NCBI GenBank assembly: GCA_037074615.1
Contig: CM073527.1
Span: 7,962,848 to 8,026,847 of the forward strand
Reading direction: 5' to 3'
Source of the DNA: Leucaena leucocephala
Lineage: Eukaryota; Streptophyta; Magnoliopsida; Fabales; Fabaceae
DNA: 64,000 nucleotides
Below are positions 61,801 to 64,000 of the stretch, in pieces (within the stretch, counting starts at the first letter, position 1; each line of letters begins with the position of its first letter). Under the pieces are notes generated by a model. That model was not told where the DNA came from, made no database searches, and saw nothing but the letters and a program-made list of their open reading frames with translations. The position numbers and the translations under genes were made by a program.

Positions 61801-62046
61801 TCCTCAAAGATATGTGAAAGAACTTTCATTAGAAATTGGAACCATGTTATTTAGATTTTTGTACAATTAATTATGAATTTTCAAAATAGGGTACATGTTC
61901 TGGAATTACCAAATGAACAGTAAAAGTGAACAGTACCCCCGAGAGCAAATCTTTTGGAAATGGATGTTTTCAAAGCAAATGATCATGTAATTGGTTCCAA
62001 TCACTTCTAATCAAGTATAATTGAGGTTAAAAGTAAGGATATGACA
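58838..62046 (+). mobile_element. 5' LTR of element E4, family C (3209 bp)
   Basis: It runs from TGTCATATCC to GGATATGACA, so its ends are perfect 10-bp inverted repeats. A primer binding site follows at 62050. TATA box TATAAATAT at 60136-60144. It is near-identical in length and sequence to the reverse solo LTR at 32183-35389. Small frames inside (for example 60171-60365 and 60456-60644 on the minus strand) recur in that copy only because the LTRs are similar. Confidence 0.93.
60136..60144 (+). promoter_or_regulatory. TATA box of the E4 LTR
   Basis: TATAAATAT lies about 1.3 kb into the LTR. A splice-donor-like CAAG/GTAATC follows at about 60250 and an acceptor-like TTTTAG/GTGC at about 61226. 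Confidence 0.6.
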
Positions 62047-62049
62047 TTT

Positions 62050-62061
62050 TGGTATCAGAGC
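62050..62061 (+). other. Primer binding site of E4 (initiator tRNA-Met type)
   Basis: TGGTATCAGAGC, three T residues after the LTR end, complementary to the 3' end of plant initiator tRNA-Met. Confidence 0.92.
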
Positions 62062-62164
62062 AAAGGATTCTGGCTTAGGAAATGCTCTGATTACATTATT
62101 TATAGACTGAAACATAAGTAAAGATTTGCATAATTGACCCTAAGTTAATTGTTGCAGGATAGCA

Positions 62165-63058
62165 ATGACTGAGTCTAGAACATCAGAGACTACAGTAAAC
62201 CAGGGGGACCCTAGACCCGCAGTCTATAGTTCTGATAGATCAGGGTGGAACTCAGAAGAGATAGATGCTTTCATACATGATCCGGAGTTTGGTCTTCCCC
62301 CAGTGATCAATATCCGGGATTCCAGTAGTGAATCAGAATTGGGCAGGTTAGATAATTCTTCGGTGGGATCAAATGAGATGGATGAGGATGATGATGAAGA
62401 AGAGGAAATATCAGATGAGGATATACCATCAGAAGATGATGAACTTGAGGAACCTAACCCAACCCCACCCATGAATATTGTACTAGAAAGAGATGCAGGT
62501 CATATAGATGATAAAGAAATGATAGACCCTTAAGAGGAACAATCTGATGTGGGTTACTCTTATGTTAGGGGTGCAACAGAACCTGTGCCTAGGAAGGCCG
62601 ATAAGGTAGATGTTCCTAGACTGAGTCAGGTACCTAAACCAGTTGATATACCTGGACCCAGCCATACAACTAATATACCTGCTCCTAGTCATATAGCTGA
62701 TATACCTGGACCTAGTCAGAGGCCAGACCCTACAGATATTCCAGGTCCAAGTGGAACCAAGAAGATAGTAGTACAGCTATACCTGGGTAACTATCAGATA
62801 ATTGAGTTAATCCCTGGGAAGGATATGGATGAAGAACATTTTAGGAGAGCTGTGGAACTCACAAAGCAGCTATATGGGATAGGAAGGATATTGATTAGAG
62901 ATATGGATCAAGACTATAGAGTTTACAAAGATTTCATAGCAAGAGTAAGGGAGGCCTATCAGGCATATGATCCAAATACTCTTACCCTTACTAATTGGGT
63001 TAACATCATGGATGATATTTTGCCTCTTACAGCAACATGGAGAGAAGGGTTAGATTAG
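62165..63058 (+). CDS. ORF0 of E4: accessory protein upstream of gag, one in-frame stop
   Basis: A 297-codon frame starting 104 bp after the primer binding site, with a single in-frame TAA at 62531-62533. Order: N-terminus with SETTVNQGDPRP; a strongly acidic region (about residues 75-105, runs of Asp/Glu with Ser); a linker with four (D/N)IP(G/A)PS repeats (about residues 160-200); and a C-terminal domain of about 95 residues with FRRAVELTKQLYG, VYKDFIARV and ILPLTATW. N-terminus, IPGPS motif and C-terminal domain are shared with E1, E2 and E3. No zinc knuckle, protease or polymerase motif is seen. The spacing to gag (283 bp) suggests a separate cistron or spliced product. The function is unknown; an acidic nuclear or RNA/chaperone role would be a guess. 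The stop may be a mutation or a readthrough site. Confidence 0.75.
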
Positions 63059-63341
63059 TATTTTGAAGAGGAACCCTTTGAGGATATCCATGATTGGATC
63101 TACATGGTAGGGGAATTTATTAGGATCCATTATGAGAAAACATAGTGTAATAGCTGTATGTATGAATGTTGTTGTAATCTATGTACTTTTGACTAGTAAT
63201 GACATAATACATGTATGTGTGTCTGTTATGAAGAGTTTATGTAATGATGTTAAACCTGTTGTATGCTATGTTTTGAATGAAATATAAAGTATGTTAATTA
63301 TAATATTCCTTTCCTATTTCCTATTACGATAGTAAAACAAA

Positions 63342-64000
63342 ATGGTAAGAACCAGAAGACCTAGTGCTTCGGGTGAATCCCAAAACGCCGGAGATATTAA
63401 TCAGCTGATTCTAGAACGGCTGGAGCAGCAGCAGAAGCTGACAGAGGAAGTAAAAGCTGCTCAAGCAAGGAGTGAGCAGGAAAGGGATGCTGCTATAGCA
63501 GCAGCTGTAGCTGAAGCAGTGGAGAACCTCAGACACCCAGAGTCTGCAGGTACAGCTAATATAGAACCAGAGATGGTTCAACAGATAACAGAACTACCGA
63601 GACAGACAGGACAAACAGTAGATCCTACTGGTATTCAACAATGGATGACTAAGTTCTGTAAGCATAGTCCTCCGACATTTGAGGGAACATTTGATGTACA
63701 AAAAGCAGAGGATTGGATCAGCAGATTAGAGAAGATCTTTAAGGTACTAGGTTGTCTGTCTGAGAGTAAAGCAAAGATGGCAATCTACCAGCTAGAAAGG
63801 GATGCGGACAGATGGTGGAAGAACACAGAGTTAGTATTGCAGGCTAGACACATTCCTATCACATGGGAAGTGTTCCTTGAACAGTTTTATGAGAAGTATT
63901 TTCCCCAGTCTGTACGAGATGAACGAGAAGCAGAATTCCTTGTGCTAAGACAAGGAGAAAAAGAATCCTTTGACGAATACTTAGCAAAGTTCATCCGTCT
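63342..64000 (+). CDS. gag: Gag of E4 (Ty3/Gypsy, Tekay/Del-like), cut by window end
   Basis: The frame is open from ATG 63342 to the last base (219 codons, no stop). It forms the retroelement capsid polyprotein. A basic N-terminus (MVRTRRPS) leads into a Gln/Glu/Ala-rich coiled-coil-like stretch (about residues 25-65). A Retrotrans_gag domain follows from about residue 115: PPTFEGTFDVQKAEDWISRL, then YQLERDADRWWKN, ITWEVFLEQFYEKYFPQ and FLVLRQGEKESFDEYLAKF. The W-W and YFPQSVRD-type motifs fit chromovirus-type Tekay/Del gags. Being open and well conserved, unlike the other copies, it suggests a relatively young element. Protease and pol should follow beyond the window. Confidence 0.92.
   Translation, partial: MVRTRRPSASGESQNAGDINQLILERLEQQQKLTEEVKAAQARSEQERDAAIAAAVAEAVENLRHPESAGTANIEPEMVQQITELPRQTGQTVDPTGIQQWMTKFCKHSPPTFEGTFDVQKAEDWISRLEKIFKVLGCLSESKAKMAIYQLERDADRWWKNTELVLQARHIPITWEVFLEQFYEKYFPQSVRDEREAEFLVLRQGEKESFDEYLAKFIR

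Noticed and set aside
62224..62472. Poly-Ser minus-strand frame
   Set aside because: It is antisense to the acidic Asp/Glu codons of ORF0; the composition alone explains it.
1..64000. tRNA genes, CRISPR arrays, bacterial operons or viral genomes
   Set aside because: None was seen. The window is plant nuclear DNA; the only tRNA-related signals are retroelement primer binding sites.

Overview
This window is nuclear DNA of a flowering plant, most likely a eudicot. It is AT-rich, has one spliced gene with GT/AG introns, and is otherwise dominated by nested LTR retrotransposons and their solo LTRs. All calls come from reading the sequence; no database search was possible.

The only intact host gene is on the minus strand at about 10.28-13.25 kb. 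It is a six-coding-exon, 238-residue fatty acid 2-hydroxylase (FAH1/FAH2 type) with an extra intron in its 5' UTR. To its left lie a decayed Tat/Athila-like Ty3/Gypsy element on the minus strand (0-4.5 kb, interrupted by a CACTA-like terminal fragment) and an inverted-repeat DNA transposon (4.6-7.7 kb) that hosts a solo LTR with a perfect CTAAG target duplication. To its right are a CACTA-like end, fragments of an unidentified pseudogene, a chimeric LTR cluster (15.3-17.9 kb) and a decayed Athila-like element (19.2-26.3 kb). The gag of that element is split by a 2.8-kb solo LTR.

From 26.3 kb to the right edge the DNA is a stack of related Ty3/Gypsy-type elements with long LTRs (about 1.9-3.9 kb). 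Three degenerate copies are seen: E1 (+, 27.1-38.8 kb), E2 (-, 38.8-46.0 kb, inverted against E1) and E3 (+, about 50.7-58.8 kb). They share an extra open reading frame (called ORF0 here) upstream of where gag should start, no recognisable pol, and a roughly 105-bp 5S rRNA-like segment near the 3' end of the internal region. E1 and E3 also keep a TTTAAGGGGTAGAAA-type polypurine tract; E2 has lost that part. A better preserved element, E4 (58.8 kb to the edge), has a 3209-bp LTR, a tRNA-iMet-type primer binding site, a related ORF0 and an open Tekay/Del-like gag that leaves the window. A reverse copy of the same LTR sits inside E1 as a solo LTR flanked by CCTGA.

The most interesting signals are the ORF0 family, the 5S rRNA-like segment carried at the same place in three copies, a 108-codon antisense ORF kept in two diverged copies, a possible spliced leader intron inside the LTRs, and perfect 10-bp inverted LTR termini. 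Together they suggest a retrotransposon lineage with an accessory 5' gene and non-autonomous derivatives, E4 being a candidate autonomous relative.
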